Source: SB11 sp037968475
Lineage (GTDB): Bacteria > Bacteroidota > Bacteroidia > UBA8524
Length of the DNA stretch: 64,000 nt
Assembly: GCA_037968475.1 (NCBI GenBank)
Contig: JBBKVO010000053.1
Coordinates: forward strand, 28,221 to 92,220
Reading direction: 5' to 3'
Shown: in pieces, positions 35,775-43,641 of the stretch
How the letters are laid out: each line of letters opens with the position of its first letter
How positions within the stretch are numbered: position 1 is the first letter of the stretch
The notes under the pieces: generated by a model
Told to the model about the DNA's origin: nothing
Seen by the model: the letters and a program-made list of their open reading frames with translations, nothing else
Database searches by the model: none
Position numbers and translations under genes: made by a program

Positions 35775-36737
35775 TTAACTATTGAAATTTTTCCAATCAA
35801 TAAAAGGGTACTCTTCTTTCAGTTTTTGCACTTTGGCAGTATGGGAAGCTAAAAACTTTTGATAGGCTTGGGTATCGGTATTAAATGGCCTGTGTTGACT
35901 CTCTATATACAGTTGTTTTATCTGTGGGTATATACTTTGTGTTTCATCATCAAAAGCCGACCCAACCAGTTTTTCCCAAACGTATTGTATGGCTTGGGCA
36001 TTGGGATGCACTAAATCCTCAGTAAAAAAACGATAGTCGCGCAAATCATCCATCACCAACTCGTAGGCGGGAAAATAGTTCACATTCTCAAAGCTATTGC
36101 ACAAACTATGCACTGCTAGTAATAAAATGGCTTTGCTAAGGGTATTGTTTACCAAACCATCGCGCACGTAGCGCACGGGGCTAACGGTAAGCAGTATCTT
36201 TAGCTGTGGATTATATGCTTGCAGTTGTTGTATCAATTGCTGCCATTGTGTAATAATTTCGGCAGGTTGTAATAGCGTTTTATCAAACTCTTTGTTAGGG
36301 TACTTGTGGCAATTGGCTACCCTTTGCCCTGTGCTTTTTAGGGTATACACATAGGCCGAACCAAAAGTAATTACAAGCCAATTTCCCTGTTGCAGGTAAT
36401 TTTGGGCTTGGGTAAACTGATTATTAATCTCCTCTAAACAACTTGTTTTATCGGTATTTGAAAAACTACCGTGGTGTTGCCAACTGCTCCATAACTCGTT
36501 ATAAAAAAACAAATCGTCTGAGATATACGCTTTACCTGACATAAGCCTTTGCAGCATTGCAGCTATACTATGAGGATTGTAAGCAATGCCGTTGGGGTTG
36601 GTGTGGGAATGGAAGGCATATTTATCCATCATCGCCCCTATATTTTCGGCAAAGCAACTGCCTGCCAATAGTATTTTGTGGCGATAACTTATTTTTTTAT
36701 CGAGGGGCGGTATGGGGAAATTGAGTTTAAAATCCAC
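35775..36737 (-). CDS. GSCFA domain protein
   Basis: 320 residues, GTG start. The diagnostic AGSCFAENIGAMM motif is at about residues 25-37, with HTNPNGIAYNP and the later AYELVMDDLRDYRFF block typical of the family. GSCFA proteins resemble SGNH/GDSL hydrolases, the Ser of GSCFA and the D/H near the C-terminus (VHPNAQAIQYVWEK) probably being catalytic, but the substrate is unknown. No signal peptide is seen. It follows a sigma/anti-sigma unit but is separated by 125 bp with short hairpin repeats. Confidence 0.9.
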   Translation of the reverse strand: MDFKLNFPIPPLDKKISYRHKILLAGSCFAENIGAMMDKYAFHSHTNPNGIAYNPHSIAAMLQRLMSGKAYISDDLFFYNELWSSWQHHGSFSNTDKTSCLEEINNQFTQAQNYLQQGNWLVITFGSAYVYTLKSTGQRVANCHKYPNKEFDKTLLQPAEIITQWQQLIQQLQAYNPQLKILLTVSPVRYVRDGLVNNTLSKAILLLAVHSLCNSFENVNYFPAYELVMDDLRDYRFFTEDLVHPNAQAIQYVWEKLVGSAFDDETQSIYPQIKQLYIESQHRPFNTDTQAYQKFLASHTAKVQKLKEEYPFIDWKNFNS

Positions 36738-36810
36738 ACCCCAAAAATAGTATATAAACAGGAGTTAGCTATTAAATAAGGTGCTTGACTAAAAAGCAAC
36801 TGATAAAGGG

Positions 36811-36849
36811 AGCGGACGCTTTTTTATTTTTGGCACGAGTGGACACTCG
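36811..36849. repeat. Short GA-apex hairpins AGCGGACGCT and CGAGTGGACACTCG
   Basis: AGCG-GA-CGCT (36811-36820) and CGAGTG-GA-CACTCG (36836-36849) are perfect mini-palindromes in the 3' flank of the anti-sigma gene. A related block lies at 53332-53375. Confidence 0.6.
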
Positions 36850-36862
36850 AGCCTGCTAAAGA

Positions 36863-37621
36863 TTAATACACCGTAACCGAAAGGTCTAATAAATCATCGT
36901 TTTCTTTTACTGTTACCGTATTTATAGTTATGATTTTATATCTGAATTCTTCAGAAAGTGGGGCATTAAGACGTTGAGGCGCAGCAGGTGCAGAATAGGA
37001 TTCTTTCTTTTCTAAATTTTTAAAAGTATGTTCAAATGCCTCAGCTTGATTTGTTTTTGGTGTTTCATCATCTTCGGTAACTTCTAAATCCTCTGTTACA
37101 GCTTCGTCATTACTTTGGGGAGCTATACTTTTATCAAGTTCGCGTACAAACACATCTTCCATTGCAGGTGAAGGTGGTAATTGGTTTTGATCTTTATTTT
37201 CAACTATTTCTTTTTCTTGAGGTAGAGGTTTTTCAGTCGGTACTTGCTCTGTTGTTGGTGTTTCAGTAGTTACAGCGGTAGGTGATGTTGTGTTTTCTTG
37301 GTTAAATAATACGCCTACGTATACCAATAACACTACTGAGGCTACTATGGAAATTATAGCTACTGCACGCCAACTAAAAGTAGTGTGTTTTTTTGAAGCA
37401 TATTTTTGAGCAAAGGCATCTTGAAGGCTGGTTTTTATATGTGCAGGTGCTTCGTCTTCATCAGCAATAAAGGCAGTATTTAACCCAATAAGTAGTTGGC
37501 GAATGTTGTTGTATTCATCTTCGCTACCTACCCACTCAGTCATTTGCCCTTTTTCTGCCTCGCTAAGCTCGGGATATGATTTGGCCAGTATCAGTTCTTC
37601 TATAAAATCGGGATAACTCAT
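36863..37621 (-). CDS. Putative anti-sigma factor, single transmembrane helix
   Basis: 252 residues. Its ATG overlaps the sigma factor stop (ATGA), so it is translated with it. The cytoplasmic N-terminus (~1-80) is helical and begins like Bacteroidota anti-sigma proteins (FIEELILAKSYPELSEAEKG), then one membrane helix (~86-106, VAIISIVASVVLLVYVGVLF) and an acidic Pro/Thr/Glu-rich extracytoplasmic region. The ending VTVKENDDLLDLSVTVY is unlike known anti-sigma families, so the role is inferred from position and topology. Confidence 0.75.
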   Translation of the reverse strand: MSYPDFIEELILAKSYPELSEAEKGQMTEWVGSEDEYNNIRQLLIGLNTAFIADEDEAPAHIKTSLQDAFAQKYASKKHTTFSWRAVAIISIVASVVLLVYVGVLFNQENTTSPTAVTTETPTTEQVPTEKPLPQEKEIVENKDQNQLPPSPAMEDVFVRELDKSIAPQSNDEAVTEDLEVTEDDETPKTNQAEAFEHTFKNLEKKESYSAPAAPQRLNAPLSEEFRYKIITINTVTVKENDDLLDLSVTVY

Positions 37622-38208
37622 TGTTTCAAAAGTGATTTATAGGGTTTTAATTTATCGGCCAATGCCTTTAGGCTATAGTATAAACGTGATTTCACGGTGC
37701 CTTCGCTGCACTCCATCACTTCGGCAATTTCTTTTAGGCTTAGGTGCTCAAAATAGCGTAGCCTAAAGGTGGTACGGTGGTTTTCTCCCAATGTTTCTAA
37801 TTCTTGTTCCAAATCATCCAAAAACTTCTGATTATCAACAGCTCGTTCTTGCATGGGTGGCAAGGCTTCTTCGCCCATTACAGATTGTTGTGTATTATTT
37901 ATGTTGGGATGTGTATCCATTCGTCGGTATTCGTTTTTGCATATATTATGTGCTGCGCTGTATATCCATGTTTTAAAGTTTCGTGATGTATCAAACAACT
38001 CGGGTTTTTCTATAATTTTTAAAAACAGCTTGTGTAGGCAATCTTCGGCAAGCTCTTTATCACTCCAAAGCATACGCCTAAAATAACTCATCAGCTTGCC
38101 ACTATACCGCGCATACAGTTCTTCAAAAGCCGACCCATTGCCCTCGGCAGCTTTTGTCATCAACTCCTCATCGGTATATTTTGTGTATTTATTTTTTATA
38201 AACTGCAC
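37618..38208 (-). CDS. ECF-type RNA polymerase sigma factor
   Basis: 196 residues, GTG start. Region 2 (LYARYSGKLMSYFRRMLW ... FKTWIYSAAHNICKNEYRR) and region 4 (LRYFEHLSLKEIAEVMECSEGTVKSRLYYSLKAL) are complete. Within Bacteroidota this fits the large ECF group regulated by membrane anti-sigma factors. It lies 3 bp downstream of a secreted-protein gene and overlaps the anti-sigma gene, so the three are one transcript. Confidence 0.93.
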   Translation of the reverse strand: MQFIKNKYTKYTDEELMTKAAEGNGSAFEELYARYSGKLMSYFRRMLWSDKELAEDCLHKLFLKIIEKPELFDTSRNFKTWIYSAAHNICKNEYRRMDTHPNINNTQQSVMGEEALPPMQERAVDNQKFLDDLEQELETLGENHRTTFRLRYFEHLSLKEIAEVMECSEGTVKSRLYYSLKALADKLKPYKSLLKQ

Positions 38209-38211
38209 AGG

Positions 38212-39357
38212 CTATTTAAAATATGCTTCGTATTTATCACTCCAAAAACCAGCTTTTTTGCCTAGTGTTTTTGCTTTTTCGTACACTTGCTTGGCAGTTG
38301 TAGCATTGCTTGTTTTATAATAGCGGTACAATACAATATACCCTTGCAACAGGTTTCTATAAATTTGATTCCCTCCACTTGTGGCAATGGGCGTAGCCCT
38401 TGTTACCAGATTGCTGTATAGTGAGTTTATATTATCTATGGGCGTGGCCGAATATTGATAAGCATACCCTGTGAGGTATAGCTTATCTACCATTTTGTTT
38501 ATGTATTGCTTGGGAAGAGTAAGGGAAATGTATACCGATTTGTCGGTATTTGAGGCTGCCAATAACTCCAAGTAGCGGTCATGTTTTTTGGGATTATATA
38601 CAGCGCTTTTAAGGTTGTATTTTTTTAGCACCGCCTCGCGGTACTCTTTGCTTTGCAATAGGCCATTGCTTATTATATTTATGTTTTTGTTTTTAGCAGC
38701 GGCGGCTCGCCAAAGGGCATAAGTATCGTATTCTCCATTGGTAAATAGTATAGCTCCATCGGGTAGACTTTCTATCAGCAAAGTACTATAGGTATACAGC
38801 CCTGTATTATCACCAACTTGAGTTATTTTATCACAAAAGGCATTGCGCTGTGCGGTATTGTTTTCAATTTCGTAGTACTTTACTAACTCAGGATATAAAA
38901 AAGTGCTTTTAGTATTCAGTTTATAGGCAGTGAGTAAGTACTTACTTGCTTGGTTATAGTTAATATCTTTGGTTTCAAAATAGCGTACCAATTGTTTCTC
39001 GAACGTAGTATTTAAATCACCTACTGCCTCCTTATCCATTTTTTCGGCAATCTGGCGCAATTGTTCTTTGGCTTTATTGCTAAGTTGGTTACTGTTGCTT
39101 TGCAAATACCACAAACGCGAAGTCATATAATAATTCATCCACCCGTTAGCATTGGCAGGTGTTTTTTCTACTGCTAGCTTCCATGCCTCAATTTGACTAC
39201 CCAAAAGCTGAGTATTTACAGCATCTATATAAGGGCTAACAAACTGTTCAGCACTAAGAGTGGCTTGGGTTTTACCCGTTTCAAAATCTTTAGTACCTTG
39301 TTGCCCTTGCAGCAAAAATGCCCAACATATAAGTGTTATGGTTATGACTATCTTCAT
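38212..39357 (-). CDS. Secreted helical-repeat protein linked to the sigma factor
   Basis: 381 residues, signal peptide about 1-19. Helical segments of TPR-like spacing (KEQLRQIAEKMDKEA, ASKYLLTAYKLNTKSTFLYP) suggest an all-alpha repeat fold. The segment LPDGAILFTNGEYDTYALW resembles a motif in DUF2723-associated proteins. It is 3 bp upstream of the sigma gene, so it may sense or respond to the same signal. Function unknown. Confidence 0.7.
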   Translation of the reverse strand: MKIVITITLICWAFLLQGQQGTKDFETGKTQATLSAEQFVSPYIDAVNTQLLGSQIEAWKLAVEKTPANANGWMNYYMTSRLWYLQSNSNQLSNKAKEQLRQIAEKMDKEAVGDLNTTFEKQLVRYFETKDINYNQASKYLLTAYKLNTKSTFLYPELVKYYEIENNTAQRNAFCDKITQVGDNTGLYTYSTLLIESLPDGAILFTNGEYDTYALWRAAAAKNKNINIISNGLLQSKEYREAVLKKYNLKSAVYNPKKHDRYLELLAASNTDKSVYISLTLPKQYINKMVDKLYLTGYAYQYSATPIDNINSLYSNLVTRATPIATSGGNQIYRNLLQGYIVLYRYYKTSNATTAKQVYEKAKTLGKKAGFWSDKYEAYFK

Positions 39358-39512
39358 ACTATATACTTGTACACAAGCTATTACAAAAAGTTCAAAAAAA
39401 CGTTTTAATCAGTTCCACAAATTAGCGTCCACCATTAAAACAGCAACATCCCCGCTTACATAAAATTTAAACCGTTAATGTAAAACTGCTGTTAAGAGAT
39501 GAATTACTATCC

Positions 39513-39520
39513 TACTTTTG
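39513..39520 (+). promoter_or_regulatory. -7 box TACTTTTG
   Basis: Exact TAnnTTTG match 93 nt before the ATG at 39614. The other 250 bp between the divergent genes show no gene. Confidence 0.35.
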
Positions 39521-39613
39521 ATCTTACAATTAGGAAGGTAATGCTTATTGAATTGTGATGAAAGCATACTTTACCTATTGAGCTATTTAGGAATATTTTT
39601 TAATTGAAGTGAT

Positions 39614-40231
39614 ATGGATTCAATGATGTGGTTTGCCACACTTGCTGTGGTTTTGACGGTGGCACATAGCATACCCCAAGCGATAAAAGTTTATCTTTCA
39701 AATGTGCCAAAAGCAATTTCGGGGTTTTCAATTTTATTTATGGTTTTTGGCAGTCTATCGTGGATGCTATACGGATATTATACTAAAACGGAGCCTATAA
39801 CCGTAGCCTACTTTTTTTTGTTTGTCTTTAATGTATTTACTTTATTTTTTATGATACAAAAGGCAGGCATAAACAAACTACGTATAGCCACCACTTCTAT
39901 ATTTTTAGCCGGATTATTGTTGGTAACCTTATTCTATTTTCCTGTACCTGCCTTGGGCTATTATGGTGCCATAGTATCAGCCTTTATGGCTATACCGCAA
40001 GGTTTAAAATTAATACGCCAACGCGAGGCCACAGGTGTATCGGGTTTGTCTTATCTTATACTTGCAGCAGCAAGCCTTTGCTGGGTAATATATGGCCACC
40101 TTAGTGGTAATATATTGTTGGTATTGCCCAATTTATTAATATTTCCTACGGCTGCTTTGGTATATATAAATGTGATAAAATACCGATCAGCTAATTTTTG
40201 GTATCAAAACCTAAGTAGCCCCAGCCACTAA
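39614..40231 (+). CDS. PQ-loop / SWEET-like membrane protein with two repeats
   Basis: 205 residues with about seven hydrophobic segments. Two repeats each have a PQ motif after a short helix: SIPQAIKVY (P21, Q22) and AIPQGLKLI (P128, Q129), each followed by SGFS or SGLS, then SWMLYG or CWVIYG. Bacterial SemiSWEETs normally have one such three-helix unit; here two are joined by a linking helix, as in eukaryotic SWEETs. Sugar transport is the likely role but PQ-loop proteins also move other substrates. Confidence 0.75.
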   Translation: MDSMMWFATLAVVLTVAHSIPQAIKVYLSNVPKAISGFSILFMVFGSLSWMLYGYYTKTEPITVAYFFLFVFNVFTLFFMIQKAGINKLRIATTSIFLAGLLLVTLFYFPVPALGYYGAIVSAFMAIPQGLKLIRQREATGVSGLSYLILAAASLCWVIYGHLSGNILLVLPNLLIFPTAALVYINVIKYRSANFWYQNLSSPSH

Positions 40232-40250
40232 TAGAACAAGTAACCCTTAT

Positions 40251-40289
40251 AAAACAAAAGCACCTGCAAATTGCAGGTGCTTTTGTTTT
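40251..40289. terminator. Bidirectional terminator between PQ-loop gene and phr
   Basis: An 18-bp perfect stem (40251-40268 with 40272-40289) around AAT has A-rich and T-rich ends, serving convergent genes. Confidence 0.92.
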
Positions 40290-40313
40290 ATACCCACTAA
40301 GTTTATTTTGTTT

Positions 40314-41618
40314 CTAACCCTTAAGTGCCGCTTGATAAACCTTTAAACAACGCTCGCGAGCTACGCGGTGATCTACTATTGGGAGTGGATATAAAGGTGT
40401 TCCATACTCTTTTACCCAACGGCGTATGTATTTAAATTCAGGATCGAATTTTTGTTGCTGTAATTCGGGGTTAAATATTCTAAAATAGGGCGCAGCATCT
40501 ACCCCACTGCCTGCCGCCCATTGCCAACCTCCATTATTGCTGGCCAATTCAAAATCCAGCAGCTTTTTGGCAAAATAGGCCTCGCCCCAACGCCAATCTA
40601 GTAGTAAATGTTTGGTAAGAAAACTAGCCACCACCATACGTACACGATTGTGCATCCATCCTGTTTCATTCAGCTCACGCATACCCGCATCAACCATTGG
40701 GTAGCCTGTTTTTCCTTCACACCATTTTGCAAAATGCTCTTCATTATTGCTCCATTGTATTTTATCATACTCAGGTCGAAAAGCATTGCCCACTACGTGG
40801 GGATAGTGCCACAAAATGCTCATATAAAACTCACGCCAAATCAACTCGTTAAAATATTTCTCACTTATGGCTTTAGCTTTTGCCATCTTCTCTCGTATAC
40901 TAATAGTTCCAAACCTAAAATGTACGCTAAGGCGTGATGTGCCATTAACCGCCGGTATATCTCGCGTATCAGCATAGTTTTTTATTATATCACTAGCTAC
41001 TGTTGCCGATGGAAATTCTTTACCCGTTGGTATAAAACCCATTTCAGCTAAAGTAATAGTAGCAAAGGGTTCAACTTTTAAAAAATTGGAATAGTATTTT
41101 TCAGTTGGATAAGGCTTTAAATAAAAATCAGTCAATTTTGATTTCCAAACTTTACTATAAGGAGTATAAACGGTGTAGGGCGTTCCGTCGACTTTTAACA
41201 CCTCGCCCTTCTCAAAAATTACTTGGTCTTTATACGTAGAAAACAAAACACCCTTTTGGTTCAAAAATCCGCCTATTTGTTGGTCGCGTTGCAAGGCATA
41301 GGGTTCGTAATCGTGGTTGGTAAATACTTTTTTTACACTATACTTTTGGGTGATATTTTGCCACGCATTTATAGGTGTATCATAATATACTTGCAAGCTA
41401 CTGCCTATTGCCTCTAATTGACTTTTTATATCAGCAAGAGTATTATAGATAAACTCAATCCTAAGGTCGGCCTTATCCTCCAATTTATCTAAAATATTTC
41501 TATCAAAAATAAATATAGACAAAACAGGCAGCCCACTTTTTAGGGCATGGTACAAACCTGCATTATCGTGTAAACGTAAATCTCTACGAAACCAAAAAAC
41601 GCTAATTTCTTGCTGCAT
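40314..41618 (-). CDS. phrB: Deoxyribodipyrimidine photo-lyase
   Basis: 434 residues. The N-terminal antenna-binding half begins WFRRDLRLHDNAGL; the FAD domain has WREFYMSILWHYP, GYPMVDAGMRELN, GWMHNRVRMVVASFL, DWRWGE and NGGWQWAAGSGVDAAPYFRIFNP, the standard class I CPD photolyase set. It repairs UV-induced pyrimidine dimers with light. It follows the epimerase gene by 17 bp, so the two are an operon, divergent from a B12-photoreceptor-like regulator. Confidence 0.95.
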   Translation of the reverse strand: MQQEISVFWFRRDLRLHDNAGLYHALKSGLPVLSIFIFDRNILDKLEDKADLRIEFIYNTLADIKSQLEAIGSSLQVYYDTPINAWQNITQKYSVKKVFTNHDYEPYALQRDQQIGGFLNQKGVLFSTYKDQVIFEKGEVLKVDGTPYTVYTPYSKVWKSKLTDFYLKPYPTEKYYSNFLKVEPFATITLAEMGFIPTGKEFPSATVASDIIKNYADTRDIPAVNGTSRLSVHFRFGTISIREKMAKAKAISEKYFNELIWREFYMSILWHYPHVVGNAFRPEYDKIQWSNNEEHFAKWCEGKTGYPMVDAGMRELNETGWMHNRVRMVVASFLTKHLLLDWRWGEAYFAKKLLDFELASNNGGWQWAAGSGVDAAPYFRIFNPELQQQKFDPEFKYIRRWVKEYGTPLYPLPIVDHRVARERCLKVYQAALKG

Positions 41619-41635
41619 TAACTACTAACACCAAC

Positions 41636-42532
41636 CTATAATACATTGTTTAGCGTAGTTTCTAAATCAGGGTATTTAAACTCAAAACCGGTATTCACAA
41701 TTTTTCTGGCCGATATATTATGGTTTACCAACAACTCGTAGCTAAAGCCACCAAACAATATTTTTAGTACAAAAGCAGGCACATTGGGTAGCCAAAGTGG
41801 TTTGCCCATGTGTTTTGCAATGGCTTTTGTTATTTCTTTATTACTATCAGGTTCAGGCGATACCGCATTGTAAACACCCACCAAACTCTCGTTTTCAATT
41901 GCCCTTAGTAGCATGGCACACAAATCATCAATATGTAACCAACTAATTAGCTGGTTGCCATTGCCCAAAGCAGCACCAAAACCCAATTTTATAGGTTTAG
42001 CCATTTCGGCAACAAAACCACCTTTTGGTGATAATACTATACCTATTCTAAAAATACACAAGGGTATATGTATACTATCAAAACGTTGTGCTTCGGCTTC
42101 CCAGTCGGCACATACTTTTGCCAAAAAAACTTTACCTGCGGGTTTATCTTCCGTCATCAAATCAGGTGCACTATCATAGTAACCAACTGCTGATGCTGAT
42201 ATAACTTTTTTTATAGATATGTTGTTTTTTTCAATAGTTTCGTACAACAAACCTGTGCTTTGCACACGGCTATCATACAATTCTTTCTTCCTACTTTCAG
42301 TCCATCTGCCATCACCTACGTTTGCCCCTGCAAGATTCACCACATAGTCAACATCATCAAAGGCCTTCACATCCAAATACCCACTTTTATAGTCCCATCG
42401 ATATGTTTTAACACCCCTCTTCTCCCCTTCTTTTCTTCCCAAATGTGCTACATGGTATCCTTTTTCTATAAGTATTTCGGTTAGTCGGCTTCCTACCAAA
42501 CCAGATCCGCCCGTAATTAAAATTTTCTTCAT
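41636..42532 (-). CDS. TIGR01777 family epimerase-like protein
   Basis: 298 residues. NAD(P)-binding ITGGSGLVGSRL at 5-16, the GDGRWTESRKKELYDSR block and the C-terminal DUF1731-like segment (MGKPLWLPNVPAFVLKILFGG) are diagnostic of the TIGR01777 (YfcH-like) extended SDRs. No reaction is known. It is upstream of phr and divergent from the CarH-like regulator, a context recurring in light-response clusters. Confidence 0.9.
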   Translation of the reverse strand: MKKILITGGSGLVGSRLTEILIEKGYHVAHLGRKEGEKRGVKTYRWDYKSGYLDVKAFDDVDYVVNLAGANVGDGRWTESRKKELYDSRVQSTGLLYETIEKNNISIKKVISASAVGYYDSAPDLMTEDKPAGKVFLAKVCADWEAEAQRFDSIHIPLCIFRIGIVLSPKGGFVAEMAKPIKLGFGAALGNGNQLISWLHIDDLCAMLLRAIENESLVGVYNAVSPEPDSNKEITKAIAKHMGKPLWLPNVPAFVLKILFGGFSYELLVNHNISARKIVNTGFEFKYPDLETTLNNVL

Positions 42533-42696
42533 CCGTTTACAATATAATCAAACCTGTTTTATACCAATGTCATACAGAAGTATTTCATTAAAATTTTATC
42601 TATTTTGCCGCTCGGTATTGTTTCCCTCAAGTTTTTTAAACAAACTTAACATTCAAGTGTTTTAATCTTGAAAAAGAGAAATCGAGCTAACTTTAA

Positions 42697-43605
42697 ATGT
42701 CTACATTTTCTATTAAAGATATAGAAACCATAACGGGAATTAAGGCGCATACATTGCGTATATGGGAACAACGCCATAAACTTATTACACCCAAACGCAC
42801 GGAAACCAATATCAGGTATTACGATGATGAAGACCTACGCTACATACTTAATGTATCAATACTTAATAACTACGGCATAAAAATATCAGAAATAGCCAAA
42901 ATGTCTCGCGAAAAAATACGCGAAATGGTATTGGTAATTTCTGAAAAAGACTCGCCCCACTCATCGCAAATAAAGGCACTTATTGGAGCCATGTTTGGCT
43001 TAGATGAAGCCTCGTTTAACACGGTACTTACCACTAATATTTTAAAACTAGGCTTAGAGGATACTATTTGCCAAATAGTATTCCCATTTCTACACCAAAT
43101 AGGGGTTTTGTGGATGACGGATGCCATACACCCCGCCCACGAGCATTTTATTACCAATCTTATACGTCAAAAACTGTTTGTAGCTATTGATGCCCAAACA
43201 GGGAAGGCCGACAAAAACGGAAAGAAATTTTTATTGTTTTTGCCTGAAGGTGAAACGCACGAGATTGGGCTATTGCTTGCCAACTACACCCTGCGCACCA
43301 AAGGCCACCATGTTGTATACTTGGGACAAAATCTACCCCACGAAGATTTGGCTAAGGTTTTTGATTTTTACGAACCCGATTTTGTACTTTCAACTGTTAC
43401 ATCGGCGCTTGACGGGCAAGGGGTGCAAGCGTTTATTAACCATCTATCTGAAAGCTGGTCTGACACTACTATTGTGCTTACGGGCTATTTAGTAGTATCA
43501 AATACTAACCTAAAATTACCACACAACGTTAGGGTAATAAAAGAGATATCGGAGCTAAACAAAATAGCTACAGAAGCACAAAAAATATACAGCTACCCCT
43601 CTTAA
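42697..43605 (+). CDS. MerR-family regulator with B12-binding photosensor domain (CarH/LitR-like)
   Basis: 302 residues. N-terminal MerR helix-turn-helix (TFSIKDIETITGIKAHTLRI, ~4-23). The C-terminal cobalamin domain keeps the key motifs of light-sensing CarH: Wx9EH with W139, E149 and H150, and ExHxxG with E186, H188 and G191 (axial His). In Thermus CarH the dark AdoCbl form binds operator and light releases it. Divergent phr and TIGR01777 genes are plausible targets. A TAACTTTA near-box just before the ATG is the best promoter candidate. Confidence 0.9.
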   Translation: MSTFSIKDIETITGIKAHTLRIWEQRHKLITPKRTETNIRYYDDEDLRYILNVSILNNYGIKISEIAKMSREKIREMVLVISEKDSPHSSQIKALIGAMFGLDEASFNTVLTTNILKLGLEDTICQIVFPFLHQIGVLWMTDAIHPAHEHFITNLIRQKLFVAIDAQTGKADKNGKKFLLFLPEGETHEIGLLLANYTLRTKGHHVVYLGQNLPHEDLAKVFDFYEPDFVLSTVTSALDGQGVQAFINHLSESWSDTTIVLTGYLVVSNTNLKLPHNVRVIKEISELNKIATEAQKIYSYPS

Positions 43606-43622
43606 GTATAGATTTTATACTT

Positions 43623-43630
43623 TAAGTTTG
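43623..43630 (+). promoter_or_regulatory. -7 box TAAGTTTG
   Basis: Exact TAnnTTTG match 11 nt before the ABC gene ATG. A small hairpin (AAGTATA/TATACTT, 43604-43622) overlaps its upstream side. Confidence 0.45.
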
Positions 43631-43641
43631 TTTGCATAGGT

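Noticed and set aside
39358..39613. Possible small RNA gene in the intergenic gap
   Set aside because: A -7 box is present but there is no terminator or conserved structure; no basis for an RNA call.
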